Assembly (NCBI RefSeq): GCF_000423465.1
Contig: NZ_KE384020.1
Span: 551,671-615,670, forward strand
Source: Propionicicella superfundia DSM 22317
Lineage (GTDB): Bacteria > Actinomycetota > Actinomycetes > Propionibacteriales > Propionibacteriaceae
Length of the DNA stretch: 64,000 nucleotides
Direction: 5' to 3'
Program-made: the position numbers and the translations under genes
Shown: in pieces, positions 8,566 to 17,318 of the stretch
Layout: the number at the start of each line of letters is the position of its first letter
Position numbering within the stretch: position 1 is the stretch's first letter
The notes under the pieces: model-generated
The model's database searches: none
Told to the model about the DNA's origin: nothing
Seen by the model: the letters and a program-made list of their open reading frames with translations, nothing else

Positions 8566-9393
8566 ATGAAACGCAGTGAGGTACTGGGCAGGCTCCGCGC
8601 CCAGGTCGAGGCGGGCCATCCGATCATCGGCGGGGGCGCCGGAACGGGCATCACGGCGAAGTTCGCCGAGGCGGGCGGCATCGATCTGCTCGTGATCTAC
8701 AACTCCGGGCGATTCCGCATGGCCGGGCGCGGCTCGCTGTCGGGCCTGCTCGCCTACGGCGACGCGAACGCCATCGTGATGGAGATGGCCGACGAGGTCC
8801 TACCGGTCGTGAAGCACACGCCGGTCATGGCCGGTGTGAACGGCACCGATCCGTTCCGGCTGATGCCCGTGTTCCTCCGGGAGATCAAGCGCGTCGGGTT
8901 CAGCGGTGTGCAGAACTTCCCGACGGTGGGCCTCATCGACGGCACCTTCCGGGCCAACCTCGAGGAGACCGGCATGGGGTACGGGCTGGAGGTCGACATG
9001 ATCCGCATGGCGCACGAGCTCGATCTCGTGACGACGCCGTACGTGTTCGACGAGGATCAGGCCGTCGCGATGGCGGAGGCCGGAGCGGACATCCTGGTCC
9101 CGCACATGGGTCTCACCACCAAGGGGACGATCGGGGCGCACACGGCCCTCACGCTGGAGGAGTGCGCCGCACGCGTCCAGTCCTACGCCGATGCGGCGAA
9201 GCGCGTGAACCCCGACATCATCTGCCTGTGCCATGGCGGCCCGATCGCCGAGCCCGAGGACGCCCAGTACATCCTCGACAACACCGAGGGCGTCGTCGGG
9301 TTCTACGGAGCGTCGTCGATCGAGCGCCTTCCGACCGAGGTCGGCATCCGCAAGCAGACCGAGGACTTCAAGGCCATCACCTTCCGCGGGTAG
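8566..9393 (+). CDS. phosphoenolpyruvate hydrolase family TIM-barrel protein
   Basis: The 275-residue protein matches the TIM-barrel 'PEP hydrolase family' that accompanies UPF0261 genes. It begins [40 protein letters not shown] and contains [33 protein letters not shown] and [15 protein letters not shown]. Its reaction is not known; a carbon-carbon or phosphoester hydrolase has been suggested only from the fold. An aaggaaag Shine-Dalgarno sits in the end of the upstream gene and the 1-bp gap implies coupled translation. Two hairpins follow the stop codon. Confidence 0.87.
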   Translation: MKRSEVLGRLRAQVEAGHPIIGGGAGTGITAKFAEAGGIDLLVIYNSGRFRMAGRGSLSGLLAYGDANAIVMEMADEVLPVVKHTPVMAGVNGTDPFRLMPVFLREIKRVGFSGVQNFPTVGLIDGTFRANLEETGMGYGLEVDMIRMAHELDLVTTPYVFDEDQAVAMAEAGADILVPHMGLTTKGTIGAHTALTLEECAARVQSYADAAKRVNPDIICLCHGGPIAEPEDAQYILDNTEGVVGFYGASSIERLPTEVGIRKQTEDFKAITFRG

Positions 9394-9449
9394 GCGCACG
9401 ACGGGGTGCGCCTCAGGTGTCGGCCGCGGGCACGCCCGCGGCCGACACC
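9393..9449. terminator. tandem hairpins, probable bidirectional terminator
   Basis: A 7-bp stem (9393-9399 with 9406-9412) starts in the stop codon of the TIM-barrel gene. It is followed by a much stronger perfect inverted repeat of about 15-16 bp (9416-9449) with a tiny loop. There is no T-run. The position between convergent genes suggests termination from both sides. Confidence 0.65.
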
Positions 9450-9498
9450 GCGCGAACACGTCGCCGCGTGCACCCGCTCGGCGGCCGAACCTCCGTGA

Positions 9499-9756
9499 TC
9501 AGGTTCCGTCGGAGCGCTCCCCGGGCGAGGGCTGCGTGCGGGGACGTCCGCGCGGGCGCAGCGGGGCCAGCTTCTCGGGTGCCCGCCCGGCCTTGCGCAG
9601 GGCGTCGCGCAGGATGATCTCGATCTGGGCGTTGACGGACCGCAGGTCGTCGGCGGCCCACCGCGCGAGTGCCTCGTGAACGGCGGGATCGATCCGAAGC
9701 AGCACGGACCGGCGCTCCGGGGAGCGCCGGTCGCCGTCCGGTCGCTGCGGGGTCAC
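9499..9756 (-). CDS. ribbon-helix-helix (Arc/HicB-like) DNA-binding protein
   Basis: The 85-residue protein has a ribbon-helix-helix core: RSVLLRIDPAVHEALARWAADDLRSVNAQIEIILRDALRKAG. The beta strand is SVLLRID, and two helices with the N-A-Q-I turn follow. Proteins of this type bind short tandem operators as dimers. Its GTG start overlaps the SPFH stop as GTGA, so it is co-translated with that gene. There is no adjacent toxin, so a classic toxin-antitoxin role is not supported. It may repress its own operon through the repeats at 10704-10722. Confidence 0.78.
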   Translation of the reverse strand: MTPQRPDGDRRSPERRSVLLRIDPAVHEALARWAADDLRSVNAQIEIILRDALRKAGRAPEKLAPLRPRGRPRTQPSPGERSDGT

Positions 9757-10682
9757 GTGTACAGGGACCCCGTGTTGACGACGGGTGTGGCGCGGGCCTC
9801 GCCGCACAGGACGACGAGCAGGTTGGACACCATCGCCGCGCGACGTTCGTCGTCGAGCGCGACGACCCCGCTCTCCTCCAGTCGGGTGAGGGCGTCCTCG
9901 ACCATGGTGACGGCTCCCTCGACGATGCGCGCCCGGGCAGCGATGATGGCGCCGGCCTGCTGCCGCTGGAGCATCGCCTGGGCGATCTCGGGGGCGTACG
10001 CGAGGTTCGAGATGCGGGCTTCGATGACCTTGATGCCGGCGACGGCCACGCGTTCGGCCACCTGCTCCTCGATCTCGTTGGAGATCACCTCGGTGGCGCC
10101 TCGCAGGCTGGACTTTCCGTCGTCGGGGTCGTCGTAGGGATGGGAGCGTGCGACATGTCGCAGCGCCGCCTCCGACTGCACCCGCACGAAGTCCTCGAAG
10201 TCCTCGACCCCGAATCGGGCCTTGGCCGTGTCCTCCACCTGCCAGACGATGATCGCGGCGATGTTGACGGGGTTGCCTTCGGCGTCGTTGACCTTGAGCT
10301 CACTCGTCTCGAAGTTGCGGACTCGCGCCGAGACGTTGCGGCGCGTGGTCAGGGGAACGGTGTACACCAGGCCCGTCCTCCGCACGGTTCCGACGTACTG
10401 GCCGAAGAACTGGACGACGCGGGTGTGCCCGGGGCTGATCACCGTCAGTCCGCTCGCGACCAGTATCGCCAGGAGGATCAGGACGAACGTGATCCACCCG
10501 AGGAGGTCGTCGCCCCGGTCGACCGCGACGAACACGAGGGCGGTGGCCGCGACGACAAGGGCGATGGACCCTGCGAACGCCGCGGCCGCGACGCCGGGGC
10601 CGGACGTCCACGCGGGACGTTCGGCGATCGTGGAGCGGAGTTGGGCCACACCGGGCTCGGTGGGCGACGAGAGCGACGTCAC
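9753..10682 (-). CDS. SPFH/Band 7 domain membrane protein
   Basis: The 309-residue protein has two N-terminal hydrophobic segments (residues ~35-55 and ~65-85), then an SPFH (stomatin/prohibitin) domain: ISPGHTRVVQFFGQYVGTVRRTGLVYTVPLTTR, VNIAAIIVWQVEDTAKA, and a C-terminal coiled-coil-like region (AMLQRQQAGAIIAARARIVEGAV). Such proteins build membrane-microdomain oligomers. The GTG at 10682 follows gaggagg at a good distance, so I prefer it to ATG 10712. It is co-translated with the ribbon-helix-helix gene, a pairing that recurs in actinobacteria to my knowledge, but whose role is undescribed. Confidence 0.88.
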   Translation of the reverse strand: MTSLSSPTEPGVAQLRSTIAERPAWTSGPGVAAAAFAGSIALVVAATALVFVAVDRGDDLLGWITFVLILLAILVASGLTVISPGHTRVVQFFGQYVGTVRRTGLVYTVPLTTRRNVSARVRNFETSELKVNDAEGNPVNIAAIIVWQVEDTAKARFGVEDFEDFVRVQSEAALRHVARSHPYDDPDDGKSSLRGATEVISNEIEEQVAERVAVAGIKVIEARISNLAYAPEIAQAMLQRQQAGAIIAARARIVEGAVTMVEDALTRLEESGVVALDDERRAAMVSNLLVVLCGEARATPVVNTGSLYT

Positions 10683-10703
10683 GGTTCCTCCTTGGTCGAT
10701 GAA

Positions 10704-10722
10704 TGATGTCATTATGATATCA
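10704..10722. promoter_or_regulatory. phased direct repeat upstream of SPFH-RHH operon
   Basis: TGATGTCA (10704-10711) and TGATATCA (10715-10722) are near-identical palindromic octamers with an 11-bp centre-to-centre spacing, one helical turn. They lie about 22 bp upstream of the SPFH start. Ribbon-helix-helix repressors typically bind such phased short sites, so this is a candidate autoregulatory operator of the operon. Confidence 0.5.
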
Positions 10723-10984
10723 GTTTTCGTCGAGGGTCGCCCGAAAGCGGCACACGATCGCGGTCGGACGACGCCGGGGAGAGAGCCGGTCGCAGGCCGA
10801 GCGCGGACCGGTCGACTACTCTTCAGGGCACGGCGTCCGCATCGGACACCGCATCCCTCTCCCCCGCCGGCGGGGCCGCCTCGGCAGGCGGTCCGGGCAC
10901 CGACAGGAAGAACACAGGGAGCCCACAGCCCTCGGATGAGGAGGGGGCGTTGGATCGGTGGCGAACCGATCGAAGGAGGACGCT
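10723..10984 (+). promoter_or_regulatory. intergenic region, HtrA-like gene upstream region
   Basis: No credible gene was seen in this 262-bp gap. It holds a possible -10 element TACTCT (10817-10822) for the protease gene, giving a leader of about 155 nt. A small 7-bp hairpin (10953-10959 with 10965-10971) lies immediately before the Shine-Dalgarno gaaggagga. The hairpin could affect ribosome access. Confidence 0.35.
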
Positions 10985-12199
10985 ATGCAACCGTTCACGT
11001 CGCCGACCGCCCCACCGTCGGCACAGGTGCCTCCTGGTTCCCGCCGCCGCAGCACCGCGAAGGTCGTGGCCCTCGTGCTCGCCGTCTGGGTGGCGCTGGT
11101 CGGCGGCGGAGCGGCCGTCGCCGGCGTCGCCGTGACCCTCCCCGGCCTCATCGCTCAGGTCGAGCAGCCACAGACGTCCTCACCGGTCGACGGCACCCAG
11201 CGGCAACCGGACACCGGGTCGGGACAGGTCGGCGGCAACGACTCCGGGACCGGCTCGTCCTCGGGTTCGGGCTCGGACACGGGGACCCAGACGAAGCTCG
11301 AGGTCGACGCGCCGAGCGAAGGCGTCGTCTTCATCGAGGCCACGACCTCCGAAGGGGCGGCCGCCGGCACGGGGATGGTCCTGACCAGCGACGGGTACGT
11401 CCTCACCAACTACCACGTCGTCGCGGGTTCCAGCGCCGTGCAGGTGACGATCGCCGACACCGGCACGACGTACACCGCCGCGGTCGTGGGCGACGACTCG
11501 ACGCGCGACGTGGCCCTGCTGAAACTCTCGGGCGCCTCCGGTCTGCAGACCGTCACGATCGACGACGACGCCGTCGGCGTCGGCGACACCGTCGTGGCAC
11601 TGGGCAACGCGAACGGGGAGAAGGCACTCGTGCCGGCGGCCGGCTCGGTCACCGGGCTCGACCAGTCGCTGCAGGTGTCCTCCGAATCCCCCTGGGGCAC
11701 CACCGAGAACCTGTCCGGCATGATCGAGACGAACGCCGGCGCGGTGCCGGGCGACTCCGGCGGGCCGATGTACGACGACGAGGGCGAGGTCATCGGCATC
11801 ACGACGGCCGGCTCCACCAGCGAGGGCGTCAGCTACGCCGTGCCGATCGCCACGGCCATGAAGATCGTGAACCAGATCACCTCCGGGGACGAGTCGGGCA
11901 CGGTCAGGATCGGCCCGGCCGGGTACCTGGGGATCAGCACCAACAACACGACCTCGTCCCGCAGCGGAGGGCTGGTCATCTCCAGCGTCGCGACCGACGG
12001 CCCGGCCGCGGCCGCCGGTATCGCCGCCGGTGACGTGCTGGTCAGCTTCAACGGGACGCAGATCACGTCGACCACCAACGCCGCCGAGATCATCCGCGAG
12101 ACCGAACCGGGCCAGAAGGTGAAGGTGAGCTGGATCGATTCGTCCACCGGCACCACCAAGACCGCGACGGTGACGATGGGATCCAGCCCGCTGGCCTGA
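10985..12199 (+). CDS. membrane-anchored HtrA-like serine protease with PDZ domain
   Basis: The 404-residue protein has a short cytoplasmic N-terminus, one membrane anchor (residues ~20-45), and a Ser/Gly/Thr-rich linker (~60-100). A trypsin-like domain follows, with His144 (LTNYHVV), Asp175 (DVALLKL) and Ser258 (PGDSGGP), and a C-terminal PDZ domain (residues ~310-400; VATDGPAAAAGIAAGDVLVSFNG). This is the DegP/HtrA layout of actinobacterial extracytoplasmic quality-control proteases. The ATG at 10985 follows gaaggagga closely. The gene ends at a strong hairpin shared with the convergent metW. Confidence 0.93.
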   Translation: MQPFTSPTAPPSAQVPPGSRRRSTAKVVALVLAVWVALVGGGAAVAGVAVTLPGLIAQVEQPQTSSPVDGTQRQPDTGSGQVGGNDSGTGSSSGSGSDTGTQTKLEVDAPSEGVVFIEATTSEGAAAGTGMVLTSDGYVLTNYHVVAGSSAVQVTIADTGTTYTAAVVGDDSTRDVALLKLSGASGLQTVTIDDDAVGVGDTVVALGNANGEKALVPAAGSVTGLDQSLQVSSESPWGTTENLSGMIETNAGAVPGDSGGPMYDDEGEVIGITTAGSTSEGVSYAVPIATAMKIVNQITSGDESGTVRIGPAGYLGISTNNTTSSRSGGLVISSVATDGPAAAAGIAAGDVLVSFNGTQITSTTNAAEIIRETEPGQKVKVSWIDSSTGTTKTATVTMGSSPLA

Positions 12200-12206
12200 C
12201 TGTGGC

Positions 12207-12243
12207 GGCTCGCAGCCCCGGTCGACGGGCCGGGCTGCGAGCC
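12207..12243. terminator. bidirectional terminator hairpin
   Basis: Perfect 11-bp arms (12207-12217 and 12233-12243) enclose a 15-nt GC-rich loop between the convergent protease and metW genes. No T-run follows on either side. Confidence 0.65.
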
Positions 12244-12258
12244 GGCGGTGATCCGGGC

Positions 12259-12855
12259 TCAGCACTCCTCGGGCCGCATGAGGTAGACCCCCATGCTGCC
12301 GATGAGGTTGTACAGGGGGCTGGCGGCCCGGAGCCTCCGGCCGCGCTCGGTGATGACCACCCGCTCCTCGACGCGCAGGCCGACCGTCGCGAACAGCCGC
12401 TCCAGGTCCATGAGCGTGGTGAAGCGCAGGTTGGGCGACTCGTACCAGCGATACGGCAGATCCTTCGACATCGGCACGTGGCCGCGCAGCAGCCGCATCC
12501 GGTTGCGCCACAGACCGAAGTTCGGCACGGACACGATGCAGGTCGTCCCGATGCGGGCCATGTCCTGCAGGACGCGTTCCGGGCGGAGGATGGTCTGAAT
12601 CGTGCGGGACAGGACGACGACGTCGTAGGACGTGTCGGCGAAGCTGTCGAGACCGTTGTCGACATCGAGCTGCAGAACCGGGACGCCGCTCCGGATCGCC
12701 TGCCGCACGAGCGTGCCGTCGATCTCGACGCCCGTCCCCGTGCAGCCCCGCTCCTCCGAGAGATAACGCATCAGGGCCCCCGATCCGCAGCCCAGGTCGA
12801 GCACCCGCGAGCCGTGCGGCACGAAGTTCGCGATCAGGTCGAGATCGGCACGCAC
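12259..12855 (-). CDS. metW: methionine biosynthesis protein MetW
   Basis: The 198-residue protein has a class I SAM-dependent methyltransferase fold: RVLDLGCGSGALMRYLSEERGC (SAM-binding loop), QLDVDNGLDSF, and the MetW-typical VVVLSRTIQTILRPERVLQDM and PYRWYESPNLRFTTL segments. MetW works with MetX in homoserine acylation in several bacteria, where it is needed for or activates MetX. The GTG start lies 1 bp after the metX stop, giving a metY-metX-metW operon. Confidence 0.93.
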   Translation of the reverse strand: MRADLDLIANFVPHGSRVLDLGCGSGALMRYLSEERGCTGTGVEIDGTLVRQAIRSGVPVLQLDVDNGLDSFADTSYDVVVLSRTIQTILRPERVLQDMARIGTTCIVSVPNFGLWRNRMRLLRGHVPMSKDLPYRWYESPNLRFTTLMDLERLFATVGLRVEERVVITERGRRLRAASPLYNLIGSMGVYLMRPEEC

Positions 12856-12856
12856 C

Positions 12857-14005
12857 TCAGATCCCCTCCTCGATCGCGCGTTCCATGAAGGCGCGTAGCG
12901 TCTGGTGGTACTCGGGCAGGTCCAGCAGGAACGAGTCGTGCCCCCAGGTCGAGCCGATCTCGCGGGAACTCACCCGCAGTCGCTCCTGCTCCAGATGCCG
13001 GACGATGCGGCGCGAATGGTCGATGCTGAAACGCCAGTCCGACTCGAAGCTCATCACGAGGAAGCGCAGGTGTGCGGCGGTCCGCGCCGCCGCGCACGCG
13101 TCCACGTCGGCGAACGGGTCGAAGTAGTCCATGACGCGTGTGAGGTAGAGGTAGCTCAATGCGTCGAAACGCTCCAGGAACGTGCTTCCCTGGTGTTCGA
13201 GATAGCTCTCGATGGCGAAGTCCACACCGAACCCGAGCGGGGCGTCGCGTCCGGAGGGCTGGCGACCGAACTTCTCGGTCAACGCCTCCTCGGACATGTA
13301 GGTGATGTGGGCCATCATCCGCGCGATGGCGAGGCCGATGCGCGGAGAGACGCCCGCGGCGGCGTACTGACCGCCGTGGAAGTCCGGATCGGTCATGATC
13401 GCCCGGCGCGCCACGGCGGAGAACGCGATGTTCATCGCGGTGAGGCGGCTGGAGGCGGCGATCATGACCGTGTTGGCCATGTCGGCGGGGTGCTTCAGGG
13501 CCCACTCGAGCGCCTGCATCCCGCCGAGGGATCCGCCGACGACGGCGAGCAGTCGCCGGATGCCGAGTCTCTCGACGAGGCGCCGGTGCACGGTCACGAA
13601 GTCGTGCATCCGCAGCAGCGGGAAGTCCAGACCGTACGGCCGGCCGGTCGCGGGGTCGACCGACGACGGGCCGGTCGTCCCCTGGCAGCCGCCGAGCAGG
13701 TTCGCCGACACGACGAACAGCCGGCGGGTGTCCAGCACCTTTCCGGGGCCGATGAGGTTGTCCCACCAGCCGGGCCGGCTGGAACCCTCGTGGAACCCGG
13801 CCGCATGGGCGTCGCCGGTGAGCGCGTGACAGATGAACACGGCGTTGTCGGCGGCCGGGGACAGCGTTCCGTAGGTCTCGTAGGCGACGTCCACAGGACC
13901 GAGGGTCTGACCCGCCGCGAGGTGCAGCGGGTCGGACTCGGTGAACAGCCGGACGGACTGCGTCTCGACGAGACCCACCGATCCGGCTTCGGGCAGCGTG
14001 GCCAC
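12857..14005 (-). CDS. metX: homoserine O-acetyltransferase MetX
   Basis: MetX acylates L-homoserine with acetyl-CoA, the first committed step of methionine synthesis. The alpha/beta hydrolase fold shows the oxyanion/ANLLGGCQGTTGPSS region, the nucleophile elbow GGSLGGMQALEW (catalytic Ser), and the C-terminal Asp and His of the triad (FESDWRFS; STWGHDSFLLD). At 382 residues it is a normal length. The GTG at 14005 lies 2 bp after the metY stop. Acetyl versus succinyl specificity cannot be settled by eye; actinobacterial MetX enzymes are acetyltransferases. Confidence 0.94.
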   Translation of the reverse strand: MATLPEAGSVGLVETQSVRLFTESDPLHLAAGQTLGPVDVAYETYGTLSPAADNAVFICHALTGDAHAAGFHEGSSRPGWWDNLIGPGKVLDTRRLFVVSANLLGGCQGTTGPSSVDPATGRPYGLDFPLLRMHDFVTVHRRLVERLGIRRLLAVVGGSLGGMQALEWALKHPADMANTVMIAASSRLTAMNIAFSAVARRAIMTDPDFHGGQYAAAGVSPRIGLAIARMMAHITYMSEEALTEKFGRQPSGRDAPLGFGVDFAIESYLEHQGSTFLERFDALSYLYLTRVMDYFDPFADVDACAAARTAAHLRFLVMSFESDWRFSIDHSRRIVRHLEQERLRVSSREIGSTWGHDSFLLDLPEYHQTLRAFMERAIEEGI

Positions 14006-14007
14006 GG

Positions 14008-15288
14008 TCAGAGCGCCCCCAGCGACTGATCGAGATCGGTGAGGATGTCCTCGACGGCCTCGATGCCGATGGACAGGCGGACCATCTCCGGCGCGACCCC
14101 GGCCGCCCGCAACTCGTCCTCGGTGAGTTGCGAATGCGTCGTGCTCGCATTGTGGATGGCCAGCGACTTGGCGTCTCCGACATTCGCCAGGTGGCTGAAG
14201 AGGTTCAGTCCCTCCACGAACCGTGCTCCCGCCTCGCGCCCGGCCTTCAACCCGAACGAGAGGATGCCGCTGTACCCCTTGCCGGTGAGAACGCGGTCCG
14301 CGATCGCGTGCCACGGGCTGGATTCCAGGCCCGGGTAGTTGACCCACGCCACAGCCGGATGCTCGGCGAGGTGCCGCGCGGCTGTGAGCGCGTTGCTGCT
14401 GTGCCGTTCCATGCGCAGGTGCAGCGTCTCGACCCCCTGCAGGAGTTGGAAGGCGCTCATGGGCGCCATCGAGGCGCCGATGTTGCGCAGCAGGACGGTG
14501 CGGGCACGGATGATGTACGCGGCCTCGCCCGCGGCCTCGGTCCAGACGACGCCGTGGTAGGCGCTGTCGGGCCCGGAGAGGTTGGCGAACCGGTCCGTCG
14601 CCGCCCAGTCGAACCGGCCGGAGTCGACGATCACCCCGCCGAGGGTCGTGCCGTGGCCGCCGAGGTACTTCGTCGCGGAGTGGACGGCGATGTCGACACC
14701 GTGGTCGAACACCCTGCACAGGTACGGGGTGGGCAGCGTGTTGTCGACGATGAAGGGAAGGCCGAGCGCGTGGGCGGCCTCCGACCAGGCATCGAGGTCG
14801 ACGACGTTCACGAGCGGGTTGCCGATCGTCTCGCTGAAGAGGAGCCGCGTCCGGTCGTCGACCTGGGCGGCGAGGGCCGCAGGGTCGCCCGGGTCGACGA
14901 AGCGAACCTCGATCCCGTACTGCTTCAGTGTGTGGGCGAAGAGCGCGAACGTCCCGCCGTACAGAGTCGAGTGGGACACGATGTTGTCGCCCGCCGTGGC
15001 GAGGTTGAGCACCGCGAAGCTGATCGCCGACGCTCCGGAGGCCGTGGCGAGCGCGCCCACGCCGCCCTCGAGCGCGTTGATCCGCTTCTCGAACACGTCG
15101 TTGGTGGGGTTCATGATCCGGGAGTAGATGTTGCCGGGCGTCCGCAGCGCGAACAGATCGGCTGCCTGCTCGGTGTCGTCGAAGACATACGAGGTGGTCT
15201 GGTAGATCGGCACCGCCCGCGCATGCGTTGTCGGGTCCGCCTCTTCCTGCCCGGCATGGACGGAAAGAGTTTCTGGACTGTACGTCAT
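14008..15288 (-). CDS. metY: O-acetylhomoserine aminocarboxypropyltransferase MetY
   Basis: A Cys/Met-metabolism PLP enzyme that condenses O-acetylhomoserine with sulfide to give homocysteine (direct sulfhydrylation). The 426-residue protein contains YSRIMNPTNDVFEKRINALEGG, ATASGASA, the PLP region HSATKYLGGHGTTLGG (Schiff-base Lys), and the C-terminal LSIGIEAVEDILTDL. It opens the metY-metX-metW operon, preceded by agaggagaa. The region upstream is shared with a divergent TetR gene, so control by that TetR protein is plausible (compare McbR in Corynebacterium) but unproven. Confidence 0.95.
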   Translation of the reverse strand: MTYSPETLSVHAGQEEADPTTHARAVPIYQTTSYVFDDTEQAADLFALRTPGNIYSRIMNPTNDVFEKRINALEGGVGALATASGASAISFAVLNLATAGDNIVSHSTLYGGTFALFAHTLKQYGIEVRFVDPGDPAALAAQVDDRTRLLFSETIGNPLVNVVDLDAWSEAAHALGLPFIVDNTLPTPYLCRVFDHGVDIAVHSATKYLGGHGTTLGGVIVDSGRFDWAATDRFANLSGPDSAYHGVVWTEAAGEAAYIIRARTVLLRNIGASMAPMSAFQLLQGVETLHLRMERHSSNALTAARHLAEHPAVAWVNYPGLESSPWHAIADRVLTGKGYSGILSFGLKAGREAGARFVEGLNLFSHLANVGDAKSLAIHNASTTHSQLTEDELRAAGVAPEMVRLSIGIEAVEDILTDLDQSLGAL

Positions 15289-15440
15289 AGTTCTCCTCTC
15301 GGGATGTCGTCACGGTAGGGGGCGCCACCTGGCACCGGCGAACTGATCGCCATCCGGACGTCAGGGGGCCGCCCGGGTCGATCGGCGGGCCCGCCCACGC
15401 GGGCCGGAGATGTCGATGACCGGTGACGGAAGGATGCGAG
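15289..15440. promoter_or_regulatory. metY/tetR divergent promoter region
   Basis: This 152-bp gap must hold both promoters. I looked on the minus strand for a SAM-sensing riboswitch upstream of metY and found no convincing core. I also found no long palindrome that would be an obvious TetR operator. The region is very GC-rich, with several short GGCCC/GGGCC repeats. Confidence 0.4.
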
Positions 15441-16175
15441 ATGCTGTCTCACGACTCTGGCGGGCGCACGGAGCGGAACACCATGCGGGCGCGCGACGGC
15501 AGGGTGGCCCGCCGCGACCAGACCCGGGCCCGGCTGGTGGCGGCGACGATCGATCTCCTCGCGGCGAAGGGCTACGCGGAGACGTCCATCGAAGAGATCG
15601 CCGAACTGGCCGGTGTCAGCAAGGGCAGTGTGTTCTACAACTTCGGCGCGAAGGAGGACCTGTTCGAGGATGCGGTCCGCTCGTGCGCGGATCTCCTCGC
15701 CGGCCGGATGGAGGACGCGCGGGGCGGCACCTCCGGTGGTCAGGCTCTGGAGCGGATCCTGGCCGCGCTGTTCCGCCTGGCCGAGCAGTACCGGGCGGCC
15801 GTGCAGGTCCTGTCGAGCGAGTTGATCCGGACCGGCCGGCCGTGGTCGGCACGGGTCCCCGCGCTGCGGACGAAGATCCTCGAACCGCTCGTGACGGCGC
15901 TCACCGAGTATGTGGAGGAGCTGAGCGTCGCCGGAGAGATCGGGCGCGAGGTGCCCGCGTCCCATCTGGAGAGCCTGGCCGCGTCCCTGTGGGGCGCCGT
16001 GGTGTTCGTCAGCCTGTCCACTCCGGGCTCGGTGCCGGGCGACGCGCGCAGACACGTCTTCCAGACGCTGCTGACGTTGCTCGCCGGGTACAGGGGTATC
16101 GACTCGGCGCCGGTGGCGTTCGCCCCGTCCGCGGCGGCGCCGGTGGCGTTGCGCCCGACAGGATCCCTCGGCTGA
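15441..16175 (+). CDS. TetR/AcrR family regulator, candidate regulator of met operon
   Basis: The 244-residue protein starts with a TetR helix-turn-helix (residues ~25-70: RLVAATIDLLAAKGYAETSIEEIAELAGVSKGSVFYNFGAKEDLFEDAV), followed by a helical effector domain and a low-complexity Ala/Pro tail. ATG 15441 is chosen because ggaagga ends seven nt before it. The gene is divergent from metY and ends 20 bp before a convergent metallopeptidase gene. Effector and targets are unknown; position makes metYXW the first candidate. Confidence 0.88.
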   Translation: MLSHDSGGRTERNTMRARDGRVARRDQTRARLVAATIDLLAAKGYAETSIEEIAELAGVSKGSVFYNFGAKEDLFEDAVRSCADLLAGRMEDARGGTSGGQALERILAALFRLAEQYRAAVQVLSSELIRTGRPWSARVPALRTKILEPLVTALTEYVEELSVAGEIGREVPASHLESLAASLWGAVVFVSLSTPGSVPGDARRHVFQTLLTLLAGYRGIDSAPVAFAPSAAAPVALRPTGSLG

Positions 16176-16195
16176 GGCACGGGCCTGTCGGGGGG

Positions 16196-17176
16196 TCACC
16201 GGACCTCGGCGGGCCCGGCGGCGAAGGTGTTGCACGCCGCATAGCCGGATGTGGTGGCCGCGAGTCCTCTGTCGAACCATGCCTGCGTGCTCGCCGCCGT
16301 GCCGTGGGTCCCGCTCCCGGGAGTCTGTCCGGAATAGAGCTCCGTGAACATCGCGTGTGTCTGTGTGAGCATGTCGTCGGTCGCGCCCATGCGCGTCCAT
16401 GCCGCGTTGAAGAACATGCCGGCCATGCAGGTGGCCTGCAACTCCAGCCGTCGGCTGTCGGCCGTCGAGGTCGCGCCCGTGCCGGCGATGTTCGTCGCGT
16501 GCTGGAGGTAGTGCCCGTACTCGTGCGCAGCGATCCAGTACAGGGCGAGCGGGTTGCCGGTGACCGCCTGCCGGGAGCGGAGGGCCGTGAGGGAGAAGTA
16601 CAGGGTGCCGTCCGCCCCGCAGTAGTCGCCGAGGGAATCGGCGGTGATCGCGCTGCCGCACCCGGTGCCGACGGAGTCGGAGGAGAAGACGACCGGCGGC
16701 GACGCGACCTGGATCTCGTACTCGGCCAGACGCGGCTCGTTGAGCCTGTGGAGGCAGTCGAGGATGGCGGTGATCGCGGACTTCGTCTCCGCGTCGGCGC
16801 CTCCGGGCCGGTAGGCGCCGAGCGCCGGACAACCGGCCGTGGCCGCGTCGTGCGGCCACGAGATGTTGTACAGGACGTTGTCCTCGGCACCGTTTCCGTT
16901 GTAGGTCGGGAACACGGTGCCGACGGGGGTCGTGGGGCCCGCCGGGGGGATGCTCTCGTCGGCGATCGGCGGCGTCGGGCTCTCGACCGGCGTCACGGTG
17001 GAGGGGGCCTGCGACGGGTGGGTCTGCGGGCGCGGCTGCAGCGCGAGCGCGATCCCGGCGACGAGGATGACGACGCCTCCGACGGCCGCGGCGACGAGGA
17101 TGGCGCGGCGCCTGCCCCGCCGGGACGCGGCGGCGGGTCGAGGATCGGGTGTGCGAGGGGGCTGCTGGTCGGTCAC
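16196..17176 (-). CDS. neutral zinc metallopeptidase, membrane-anchored
   Basis: The 326-residue protein has a short basic N-terminus, one membrane helix (residues ~27-47; ILVAAAVGGVVILVAGIALAL), a Pro/Thr-rich spacer, and an extracytoplasmic peptidase domain of the YpfJ type. The zinc motif is in IAAHEYGHYLQH (HExxH), followed by RRLELQATCMAG supplying the third ligand, and CGADGTLYFS. Start GTG 17176 follows agaggagga. Substrate is unknown. The domain is similar to the 'neutral zinc metallopeptidase' family found across actinobacteria. Confidence 0.88.
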   Translation of the reverse strand: MTDQQPPRTPDPRPAAASRRGRRRAILVAAAVGGVVILVAGIALALQPRPQTHPSQAPSTVTPVESPTPPIADESIPPAGPTTPVGTVFPTYNGNGAEDNVLYNISWPHDAATAGCPALGAYRPGGADAETKSAITAILDCLHRLNEPRLAEYEIQVASPPVVFSSDSVGTGCGSAITADSLGDYCGADGTLYFSLTALRSRQAVTGNPLALYWIAAHEYGHYLQHATNIAGTGATSTADSRRLELQATCMAGMFFNAAWTRMGATDDMLTQTHAMFTELYSGQTPGSGTHGTAASTQAWFDRGLAATTSGYAACNTFAAGPAEVR

Positions 17177-17318
17177 GGGGTCCTCCTCTCCGTCCGCCCG
17201 AGCGTACCGGCGGCGCGGCCGACACGTCCCGGGCCTGTGGACGCGGGCAGGCTCGTGGTGTTTGATGCACCCCGTCCTGTGCGTCCGTGGAAGGATGGCG
17301 GGGAGGGGAAGGAAGAAC

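Noticed and set aside
9499-10722. RHH-SPFH operon as a toxin-antitoxin module
   Set aside because: The partner is a typical SPFH membrane protein, not a small toxin, and no other candidate toxin adjoins it.
15289-15440. Possible SAM riboswitch upstream of metY
   Set aside because: I looked for SAM-I/SAM-IV core elements on the minus strand; no consistent P1-P3 arrangement or conserved core was visible.
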